NCBI RefSeq assembly: GCF_015711015.1
Contig: NZ_CP064653.1
Span: 744,001 to 808,000, forward strand
Origin: Methylomonas sp. LL1
GTDB taxonomy: Bacteria > Pseudomonadota > Gammaproteobacteria > Methylococcales > Methylomonadaceae
Length of the DNA stretch: 64,000 nucleotides
Reading direction: 5' to 3'
Shown here: one piece after another, positions 26,010-36,900 of the stretch
Numbering within the stretch: the stretch's first letter is position 1
Layout of the letters: every line of letters begins with the position of its first letter
Notes under the pieces: model-generated
Databases searched by the model: none
Seen by the model: only the letters and a program-made list of their open reading frames with translations
Told to the model about the DNA's origin: nothing
Position numbers and translations under genes: made by a program

Positions 26010-27650
26010 ATGCAGTTAATCCACACCCCATTGGCAAGGACATTGTTCCTATTGACATGCAGTGTAGTCGTTCCGGTTGGCGAAGCCTGGAGTCAGGAGG
26101 TCGAAGCGGAAACCGGTACGCAAGAGCAGCAATCGAACAACGCTGCTGCACCGGCGACTTTCGACATGCTGGAATTGCGGGTCAAGGGCAATAGCTTGCT
26201 CGATAAAAAGCAGCTGGAGCGCACGGTTTATCCTTTTTTGGGTCCGAAAAAAAGCATCGACAATGTGGAGTCGGCCCGCTCCGCCTTGGAGGAACTGTAC
26301 CGCAATCAAGGTTATCAGACCGTTTCCGTGGATATTCCGGAACAGGATGTCAAAAACGGAGTGGTTTACTTGCAGGTGGTGGAAGGCAAGGTTTCGCGCT
26401 TGCGGGTCAAGGATTCGCGCTATTTTTCGCTGGGAAAAATCAAGGCCGGCGTACCGGAACTGGCGGAAGGCAATGTGCCCAATTTGCCGAAAATGCAGAA
26501 ACAGCTGGCCGAACTGGCTGGGGAAAGTACGGATAGGCAAATCGTACCGGTTTTACGCGCTGGCGAAACGCCGGGCACACTGGAAGTCGATTTGAAAGTT
26601 AAGGACGAACTGCCGTTACATGGCAAAGTGGAATTGAACGGCCGCAATACCGCGACAACCTCGCGCTTACGCTTGGTGTCTTCGCTGCGATACGACAATC
26701 TATGGCAGCAAATGCACAGTGCATCATTGATGTATCAGGTCTCGCCCGAAAACAACGAAGAAGTGGATGTCTGGGCCGGTACCTATGCGATGCCGCTGTT
26801 CGATGACGGCACCCGGTTGGCGGTATATGGGGTCGGATCTTCGTCAACATCTCAGATAGCCAGTGCCGGCGCATTGTCGGTGATCGGTATCGGTAATATT
26901 TACGGTGCCCGTCTGGTCAAGCCTCTAAAACCGTTAACGAATTATTTTCATAGCGCAACGCTGGGCGTCGATTACAAGGATTTTCAGGAAGATTTGGCCT
27001 TAATTGGCTCCGATAGTTTGAAAACCCCGATTACCTATTTACCCTTCACGGCGCAATACAGCGGAACGGCGAAGAACGCGGAATCGATGACTACATTCGA
27101 TCTAGGCATGCATTTTTCGGTTCGTGGCTTGGGTAACGATCAAACCGAGTTCGAGAACAAGCGTTATAAGGCCAAGGCTAATTACATTTACCTGACCGGC
27201 GATTTGAAGCATCAGCATAATTTGCCGTTGGGCATGGAACTGGTTGGCCGGTTTTCCGGCCAGGTGGCGGATACGCCCTTGATCAGTAACGAACAATTTT
27301 CGCTGGGTGGCGCTCAAAGCGTGCGCGGTTATTTCGAAACTCAATCCCTGGCCGATGACGGGGTGTTCGGTTCGCTGGAACTGTACTCGCCGCATTTGGG
27401 TATGACTGACTGGGACTATCTTGACCAACTGAAGGTGCTGGCCTTTTTCGATGCGGCCAAGGGCTGGATCAAGGAAGCGTTGCCCGGCAATTCCAAGGGT
27501 GATTTTTTGAGCAGTGCCGGCGTGGGTTTGCATTTCCAGTTATGGAAACACTTGAGTGGCGGATTGGATGTGGGCTTCCCCTTCACCTCGCTGGAACCGG
27601 TCAAGAGCGGCGATCCCAAGGTGCATTTTAATATCGCTACCGAGTTTTAG
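26010..27650 (+). CDS. Two-partner secretion transporter (TpsB, ShlB/FhaC family)
   Basis: A 546-residue outer-membrane pore that exports the adhesin encoded next. It has a signal peptide (about residues 1-28), POTRA-type domains (VKGNSLLDKKQLERTVYPFLG..., RNQGYQTVSVDIPEQDVKNGVVYLQVVEGKV) and a 16-strand barrel region ending in phenylalanine. The family's loop-6 motif is present as SLGGAQSVRGY. It lies 257 bp upstream of the giant TpsA gene in the same direction, the usual order for such pairs. Confidence 0.92.
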   Translation: MQLIHTPLARTLFLLTCSVVVPVGEAWSQEVEAETGTQEQQSNNAAAPATFDMLELRVKGNSLLDKKQLERTVYPFLGPKKSIDNVESARSALEELYRNQGYQTVSVDIPEQDVKNGVVYLQVVEGKVSRLRVKDSRYFSLGKIKAGVPELAEGNVPNLPKMQKQLAELAGESTDRQIVPVLRAGETPGTLEVDLKVKDELPLHGKVELNGRNTATTSRLRLVSSLRYDNLWQQMHSASLMYQVSPENNEEVDVWAGTYAMPLFDDGTRLAVYGVGSSSTSQIASAGALSVIGIGNIYGARLVKPLKPLTNYFHSATLGVDYKDFQEDLALIGSDSLKTPITYLPFTAQYSGTAKNAESMTTFDLGMHFSVRGLGNDQTEFENKRYKAKANYIYLTGDLKHQHNLPLGMELVGRFSGQVADTPLISNEQFSLGGAQSVRGYFETQSLADDGVFGSLELYSPHLGMTDWDYLDQLKVLAFFDAAKGWIKEALPGNSKGDFLSSAGVGLHFQLWKHLSGGLDVGFPFTSLEPVKSGDPKVHFNIATEF

Positions 27651-27907
27651 AAGGTTTTGTTTTGGGGGATTTACCGGGGTGACCGGTGGCCCGGAAACCG
27701 GGTCGATTCAAGGGTATGGAGTTCGCCTCTCCGAAATTACACAGGGTGCCATCGCGTCAGCGTTTAGCACCATTACAAACAGATCGTTTCGATGTGTCGA
27801 CGCCAAACCCGTTGCGAGGCGGGGAGGGCAAGCCGAGGGTCTTGAAATCTCAAGGCGGCCTGGTTAGCGCATACAGTCAAGATTAAACATTGAGTAAAGG
27901 CAGCAGT

Positions 27908-30900
27908 ATGGTCAGTAGAAGGCAATCAAACATAATTCATTCATCGGACATTCGTTTTCGCTTGAAACCCCTGGTTGCGGGTATGCGTATCGTAGTGGCC
28001 GGCGGTATGTTCGTTGGCGCCGTTGCCCGTGCTGAATTGCCGATACCCGCTCAGGCATGGGTTAGCTCCGGTAGTGCCACCAATCAAGTGTTGGGGAATA
28101 CCTTGCGCATTGATCAGCAAACCGATAAAGCCATACTCAACTGGGAAAGCTTCAATGTCGGCCAGCAAAATGTCGTTCAGTTCGTACAGCCGAACGCCAC
28201 CTCAATTGCGCTTAACCGGATTCAGCAGCAGGACCCTAGCCGGATATTCGGCCAAATCATCGCCAACGGTCAGATTTATTTGTATAACAAAAACGGTTTC
28301 GTGTTTGGCAAGGATTCGGTGGTCAATGCCAACAGTGTGCTGGCCAGTACCCTGAATATTACCGATGAAGTATTCAATCGCGGCATTACCAGGGTCTTCG
28401 ACGAGGATGGGCGCGCGGCGCTGGCGGTTGATGGCGCTTTTGATGCTAGCACCTCGAAAATATTGATCGAGGCCGGCGCCAAGATCAACGTGGATAAGGC
28501 TGGCCGGATCATCCTGGCGGCACCGACCATCGAAAATAAAGGTTCCTTAACCGCCGATGCGCAAGGTCAAATCATCATGGCAGCCAGCCAGGACAAGGTT
28601 TACCTACAGGCCGCCGATAGTGAAAGCCCGTTTGCAGGATTAGTGGTCGAAGTCGAAACCGGCGGCAAAGTGACCAACGCCGGCGATATTTTGGCGCGCC
28701 AGGGCAACGTGACGTTGGCCGGTTTTGCGGTCAATCAGCAAGGCCGCATTAGCGCGACGACTTCGGTTAGCGTGAATGGTTCGATTCGGCTGTTGGCGCA
28801 AGAAAAACACGATACCGTGGGCGGCAAATTGGTGGGAACCAAAACCACCCGCGATAACGATTTGGGCGATGGTTTGGGCACCGAGGCCAAACTTAATTTT
28901 GCCGGCGGCAGTGTCACTCAGGTGGTCGCCGATAGCGATGGCGGATCGGCGATCGACGAACAGGAACAACCTCAATCCTATATCGAGGCTAGCGGCCACA
29001 CAGTCAGCATGCAATCCGGTTCCGCCATCGTGGCGCCGGCGGGCAAGGTCAATATTACCGCTACCGATAAACCACAAAGTCCCTTGCAAGGCACGAGCGG
29101 CCGTATTTTCATGGATACTGGAGCCGTAATCGATGTCTCGGGTTCAGCCAATGTGGCGGTTCCGATAGAACGCAATGTGGCGGAAATCTCGGTGCAAAGT
29201 TTTGAGCTGCGCGATGCGCCCTTGCAAAAGACCGGGCCGTTGAAGGGCGAGACCGTCAAAATCGACTTGCGCAAAGGCAGTAAAATAGTAGACACCAGTG
29301 GCGCCGAATCCAGGATTAGCCGCAGTATCGAGGAGCGGCTGGGTACCGGTGGTGAAATCAATCTGACATCGAGCGGCGACGTGGTGATAAACAGTGGCGC
29401 TAAAATCGACATATCCGGAGGATCGGTCGATTATCAGGATGGCTATATCAGCACCACCAAGTTATTGACCGAATACGGACGTGTCGTCGATATCAGTGAT
29501 GCCGATCCCAATGAACGATATGTGGGCATCTTTGGTATTGTCAATGAGGATCATGAGAAATGGGGCGTGTACAAGGAATGGAACATCCTCGACCAATTCG
29601 CCTCGGCCCAATTCGAAGCCGGTTATGCGGAAGGTCTAGCAGCCGGTAGTCTGAATATCAAGGCGCCCAATTTAGCCTGGAATGGGCGGTTGATCGCCGG
29701 TTCGGGCAATGGGATTTATCAGCGCCGGCCCGGTAATCGGGCCGATGGCGGGCATTTTTTGTTCGATTCGACCGCCTTCGTGACCGCGCTGCAAAAGGTA
29801 CGGTTTCAGACCGACAAAAACAGCCTCGATATAGGCCAGGATGAGCCGTTTCCGCAAGATCAAGAAGATCAGCCGCAAGCCTTGATATTGTCGACTGAAT
29901 TAACCAATCGCTCGGAAGTCCAGCATGTGCTGATCAAAACCCTGGCGGAGGTCGAAGTGGCGGCCGATGCCAATATCAACATGGTGCCGGGCGGCGAATT
30001 CAACATTCAGGCCGCCGGCATCGATATACAAGGGAAGGTGCATGCGGCCGGCGGTGAAATTACGCTGGCAATCGCCGATTCCCTGGCCGAGTTGAATCTG
30101 GGCGAAGGTTCTGAACTGGATGTAGCGGGCCAATGGGTTAACGATTATATGCTGGGTTATACCCAAACGCCGACCGATTCTTTATATGTCGATGGCGGCA
30201 AGGTCAAAGTCAATTCGGTGGGTGACCTATATTTGCGCGCGGGCGGTAAAATCAACGCCGACGGTGGTGCATGGTTGGCACAGAACGGTAAATTGACGCC
30301 GGGCAAGGGCGGTAGTATTGAATTGATCGCCGATGGACAGGGTTTTGCCAGCCCAAGCCGCTTGCATCTGGACGGAAGCCTGTCGGCGGCGTCGTTAAGC
30401 GAAGGAGGCACACTAACCCTGGGCAGTGCGGAAATCGTCGTGGGTGATGGCGTAGCCAAATCAATCGATCCATTAAGGCTTGGGGTCAGCAATGGCCGAT
30501 TCGATTTCGATCAGGACGGTGGTTTTGCCGAAATCAATTTGATAGGTAACCTGGAAGGTGTCACGGTTTCCGAAGGTACGGAACTGAACCTAAAGACCGC
30601 CAATTTGCTGCTGGATGATGACTATAGAGACCATGCCAGCGGTGACCGTCCGCGCGACTTTGCCCAAATGACCTTGCTGGAAGAGCATTTGCGTTCCGGC
30701 AATAGCCTGAATCTGTTGGGACGCGGCGATGTCATTTTGGCGACCGGTAGCACGGTGACGATGGATACACAAGGTAGCGTTGGCTTGGTTTCCTCCCAGG
30801 GTGGTGTCTATGTCGACGGTAGCATCAATACGCCGGGCGGTAGTATTCGTCTAGCGATAGAATCCTCCGCTAACGCCGAATTCGATGATAGCCAAAGTGT

Positions 30901-33900
30901 TAGGCTTGGCCCGAACGCACGCTTACTGGCGCGGGGTGCTACCCGTCTGAATCCTCCGGATAGCTTGGGCCGGCAAACCGGCGAAGTCCTGGACGGCGGC
31001 CTGGTTAGCTTTGATTTGCAACGCGGCAGCCTGATTTTCGAGCAAGGATCATTGGTGGACGTTTCCGGCACCCATACCGTGTTGGATTTACCCAAGCAAG
31101 GCGATAGCGCCGACATCACCACCCCAACCCAGGTATTTGGCGATGCCGGCAAGGTTGACATCTCGGTGGCCGAAGGCGCGGTTTTCGACGGCAAGATCAT
31201 TGGTCTGGTCGGCTCGGATAGTGCGCGCGGCGGTCGGTTTTCGTTTGCGTTGGATCGGACCCGGCGATCGCCGCCCCAGGAACCGGTGGCGCCTTTTCCC
31301 AATAACCCGCTGGTGGTACGGCTCAGAAACGACCAGGAACCGCTATTCGATAGCGATGTTGAGTTCGGCGAGAGCATACCAGAGGTGTACGAGGGGCAGG
31401 GCTTCCTTTCGGCCAGCATGTTACAGGATGGAGGGTTTACCGACATTCGGTTGAAATCCCCCGATACCATTCGTTTTGAAGGTAATGTGACTTTAAACGC
31501 CAAGGCGCGTATCGATCTGGATGCGGCGGTCATTGACTGGGTGGGGTTGAATGGCGAGGCGAACGGTGTGGTTAATCTGAATAGCGCATTGATTCGGATG
31601 GGGTCGAGTCTGCAGCGCGAAGTTAGCGGATTACCGGCCACCGGTGCGGCGATTTTTACCGCCCAAGCTAAATGGATTGAATTGTTCGGCGCTACGCGTT
31701 GGGATAAATTCAACGCCATCAGCTTGAATAGCGCTTACGATTTGCGCACGGTCGGTTTGCGCTTCGGCGCCCAGCGCGAGTTTCTAGGCGCGATGGTGAC
31801 GGCCGCCAACCTGAACCTGAAGGCCGGTCAAATTTATCCGAGTACGCTGAGCAAGTTTACTTTTGCAGTCAGAAACAATGTGCTAGGCCGAATCAATATC
31901 TCATCCAGCGGCAATAGCGTTGAAACGCCGCTGTCGGCGGCGGGTAGCCTGAATTTCGAAGCCTCGGCGATAGAGCAGGGTGGCGTGATCAGGGCTCCGC
32001 TAGGCGTCATCAATCTGACCGCGGCCGATCATCTAACCTTGCACAATGGCAGCCTGACCTCGGTATCCGGTCAAGGACTGATTATTCCATTCGGCGTGAC
32101 TCAAGCCGGACTGGATTGGTTGTATCCACTGGATAGCATTCGCAATTTAGTCTTTAACACGCCGCCGGAGAAAAAACTGGTTCTAAACGCGCCGGAACTG
32201 ATTTTGGAAAAAGGCAGCACGGTTGATGTTTCCGGTGGAGGCGATTTATATGGTTACGAATTCTTGCCGGGTTCCGGTGGTTCGTATGACTATCTCAATA
32301 CCGGTAGCCAGTCATATCAAGGCGGCTTTGCCATTTTGCCAAGTCTGGGTTCGGAACTGTCGCCTTTCGACCATTACGAATACAACACCCTCGGCTGGTC
32401 GCGCGAAATCGGCAGCAAGGTCTATTTGAGCGGTGACAATGATATGGGCTTGGCCGCCGGCGAATATACCATCCTGCCGGCGCACTATGCCTTACTGCCG
32501 GGGGCATTTCTGGTAACGCCGCAAACCGGTACGCGGGATCAAACGATTACGACATTCAATACCCAGGGTTTGCCGATAGTCACCGGCTATTATACCGAGG
32601 CTGGAGCCGGTACCCGCGACGCGCGCCGAACCGGCTTTCGTATCGAAAACGGTGCCGACGTGCGTTTACGCTCGGAGTACGAAGAGCACTTGGCCAACGA
32701 TTATTATCCGGCACAGGCCTTGAAAAACGAGACCGTGGCGCCGTTCTTGCCGATGGACAGCGGCCAGATTTCGCTCGTGGCTCAGAATAAACTGGTACTG
32801 GAAAGCACTTTCATGGTCGATGCCCTCGCGGGTGGTCGCGGCGCTAGAATGGATATAGCCGCCGATAAGATTCACGTGGTCAGTGGTTTGAGTCAATCGC
32901 CGCAAACCGGGGTTTTGGAAGTGCTGGCTAGCGATTTGAACAATCTGAGCGTGGATAGTTTGATGCTCGGTGGTGATCGCGCGCGTAGCGCCAGTACCGG
33001 CGAAACCGATATTACGGTGAGGGCGGAAGAAGTGATCTTCACTAGCGGCACTCGTCTCGGCGTCAAGGATTTGATTGCAGTGGCGACCGATAAGGTCGAG
33101 GTACAAAGCGGCGCGGCGTTATCGGCCCAAGGTCCGGTCGACACGGGTGACAGGGTTCTTAATGTTACTGGCGACGGGGCCTTACTGCGGTTGTCGGGCG
33201 ATGAGCAAATAACGTTGAACAGAAGCAATGCGGACGAAGTAAATGGTCAATTGATCATTGCCGCCGGCGCGACACTGTCGGCTTCGGATTCGATGTTGTT
33301 GGATGCCACTGATTCGACCATTTTACAAGGCGACATTTTGATGAGCCAAGGTTCGTTGAGTCTGAGCGCCAAAAGAATCAATCTGGGCGAGGTCGACAAT
33401 CTGGGGGGGAATGCGCTGAATCTGTCCAATCGCAAATTGCTGAATCTGTCGGTGGATGAATTGATTCTGTCGGCCCGGGATAGTATAGGAATTTACGGTA
33501 ATCTAGGCCTACAAGAAGCGGTTGCTTTCAAGCGCTTAGTTATCGACAGCGCCGGTTTCACCGGGCACGGCCAGTCCGGCAACCGAGGGCGAATCCAGGC
33601 CGATACCCTGCGTTTGCAAAACAGCCGAGGCGTCTCCAGTCAGCAGGTTGCGGATGGGTTGGGTAGTTTCGATTTGATCGGCGACAACATTGAATTCGGT
33701 AGCGGTAACCTGGTTATGCAAGGCTTTGATGCCGTCAACATTCTGGCCGGCAAGCAATTGCGCGCCGACGGCATTAGCGTATTGGACATTAGGACGGATT
33801 TGAATCTATCCACCCCGGTACTGACCGCGTCAGGCGGCGCCGATTTGACTATCGATTCAACCGGGTACAATGTTCAATTTAATGCGTTGTCTTCCACCGA

Positions 33901-36900
33901 GGAAGTCGCCAGTGGTTTTGGTGCCGCGTTGTCGGTGATTGCCGACAGTATTGCTTTTAACACCCGGGTCTTGCTGCCGTCGGGTCGATTGAGCCTTCAT
34001 GCCCTATCCGGCGATGTCAGCTTGGGCGGTCAAGCCGAACTGGATTTGGCGGGGCGGGCGGTCAAGTTTGCCGATATTTACGATTACACGCCGGGCGGCA
34101 ATTTTACCGCCGTCTCGGATCACGGTAAGGTGATATTGGCGGCGGGTTCCCTGGTCGATCTCGACAGCGGCGGCGGCAATAGTGCCGGGGGGCTGTTGAA
34201 ATTGCAAGCGGCCGAGCAATCGCTGGTGTTGGCCGGTCAAGTCCAAGCCAGGGCCGGTAGTGCCTATGTCGAAGTCGACGGTTTCAGCGCCGGCATCGGT
34301 TTTGATGCCCTGATGCAAACGCTGTACGGTGCCGGTGTTAACCAATCGGTTTATTTTCGATCTCATAGCGCTGATATCGCACAGGGTGCAAACTCCATCA
34401 TCAACGCGCATGACATAACGCTGGTGGCGGATAGCGGCGCGATTGATTTATCGGGTAGTCTGAATGCCAACGGCGGCAGTGAAGGTGGAACAATTGCTTT
34501 ATACGCCGGTGACGGCATTACCTTGAGCGACGGCGCGAGTCTGACGGCTAAAGGCGATAAGGGCGGCAAGGTATTGTTGTCGTCAACCGACAGCGACAAC
34601 GACACTATCGGAGGTATCGACATCAAAGCCGGCTCGTTGATCGATGTCAGCGGCAATACCAACGAGCAGGGCGGCGAAGTCACCTTGCGCGCTTTACGTG
34701 ACGGTAACGGCATCAAGATTCAGCCGATTGCAGGCAACGTGCAAGGTTTTGCCCAACGGAATGCGGTTTACGACGACAGTAACAACTTGGTTGAATACGG
34801 CTACAGCGAGTTTTTCGCCGAAGGGGTTCTGAAATATATCGATGCTAATGGTTTGCTGACCAGTGATGACTATGCGGCAATAAAAGCCGATACCGACGCT
34901 TACATGACGGCCGGCAATATGCAGGCGGTGACGGCATTATTGGGAGCCCGATTGCGGGCCGGGGTCGAAGTCGATTACAACGGTAATTTAACCGTCAGCG
35001 ATCGTTGGGACTTGGCCGATTGGCGTTATAGTGACGGTAGCGATTTGGTGATGATGCCGGGCACGCTGACTATCCGCGCCGGAGGAGACCTGCGTTTCGA
35101 CCAGTCGCTGACGGACGGTTTCAAGGATGGGGTGATTTCGTCGATATTCGGCGATATTCCGTTTAGCGATATGCTGCAAGCCGGTGCCTCCTGGTCTTAC
35201 CGCCTGACCGCCGGCGCCGACTTGAGCAGCGCCGATATAGCCGCCACCGGCACGATCGGTAATCTAAAAGTCGGCTCGAATACCGCGATACGTACCGGTA
35301 GCGGCGACATGCAACTGGTTGCCGGCGGCGACATCGAGTTGGCCGATGCCAGTTCGACGATCTACAACGCCGGCCGTATTGCCGATAGCAATCCTTACGG
35401 CAGCCTGGCGTTGCATATGGCAATCGGATCAGCCCCTTATGTCTATTATCCGGTTGACGGTGGCGATCTGCTGCTTCGGGCCGGCGGCGATATTAAAGGC
35501 GCCAATACCAGCCAGTTTATCAACGATTGGTTGATCAGGCAGGGTAGCGCGGATTTCGTCACGGATCAGCCGTATCTGCTGCCGGTCGCACAGACTTTGG
35601 AGTCGCTGAAAAACGACGCGGCCGGATTGGCGGCCTATAAGGCAAGTTTGCCGGCCGCGGTTCAGGCCCGCATCGTCGACGGTTATCGACTCGATTCACG
35701 GGCCTATGCCGAACCGACCAGTTGGGGATTGTTGCTAACTAATTTCCAACAAAATATCGGTTCGTTCGGCGGCGGCGATGTGACTATCAGCGCCGGTAAC
35801 GACATCGTCGACTTATCGGTGATGATGCCGACTACCGGCAAACAAACCGGCGATCCCGCCTTCGATCCGAATAATCCCGAAACTCTGGCATTGTTCAGCA
35901 ATAGCCTGGAGATCAGTGCCAGCGGCGACATGCGGGTGGCAGCCGGCGGCGATATCAAGGGCGGCGCCTATTTAATCGGTCAAGGCCAGGCTAGTTTGGT
36001 GGCGGGGGGCGAGATTGGCGGCGGTAGCCAATTTAGCACCGGTCCGCAGCTGTTGCTGGGCGACGGTCAAATCAGCCTGTTGGCCAACCGGCAATTGAGC
36101 GTGGCCGGGGTGTCGGACCCGATGATTCTGCACGGTGGCGAAACCAACTTCTTTAGTTATACCGACGATAGTGCAATTGCCGCGCGTTCGTTATCCGGCG
36201 ATGTGCATTTAGGTGCCAGTATTGCCGCGATTGCACCGATTCTGAATCCGGGCAGTAATCAAACCGCCTTGGCCCAAGTTTATCCCGGCACGTTGGCGGC
36301 GACCGCGTTTGGCGGCAGCGTGGTACTCGATAGCGACCTGGTGTTGTTCCCGGCGCCGCTCGCGAATGTCAATATATTGGCCGAACAGGATTTCAAATCA
36401 CAAGGCGCGGCCAGCCGTCTGGCGATGTCCGATGCCGATCGCGGCTTGCTGCCTACTGCATTGACACCATTGGCGCGCAGTAATATGAGCGATGCCAGTG
36501 CCAGAATCAATCCGTTCGGTCTGGCCAGTTTTGTGCATGCCGCCACGCCGGTTCACGCCGACGACACCACGCCCGTCAGATTGGTGGCACGGACCGGCAA
36601 TATCGAAAATGTCCAGATCAATTTGGCGAAAAAAGCACTGGTACAGACCGGCAACGATTTCAAGAACACTTTGTTATGGATTCAACACGCCAACGCCGAC
36701 GACGGCACTGTATTCGACATTGGCCGCGATTTGAAATACACCAGTAATCGAGATGTCAATGGTCAGTTAGCGCCGAACATCAATGAAATCAAAGTGGCCG
36801 GCTCGGGTGAAGTGCTGATCAAAACCGGCCGCCATCTGGATTTGGGCGCTGCGGTCGGAATTTCGACGGTCGGCGACTTGGGCAATCCCGCCTTGGCCGA

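Noticed and set aside
30808-31719. A 303-codon minus-strand frame inside the TpsA gene
   Set aside because: It is opposite a recognisable adhesin, rich in low-complexity Ser/Thr/Pro, and has no start signal.
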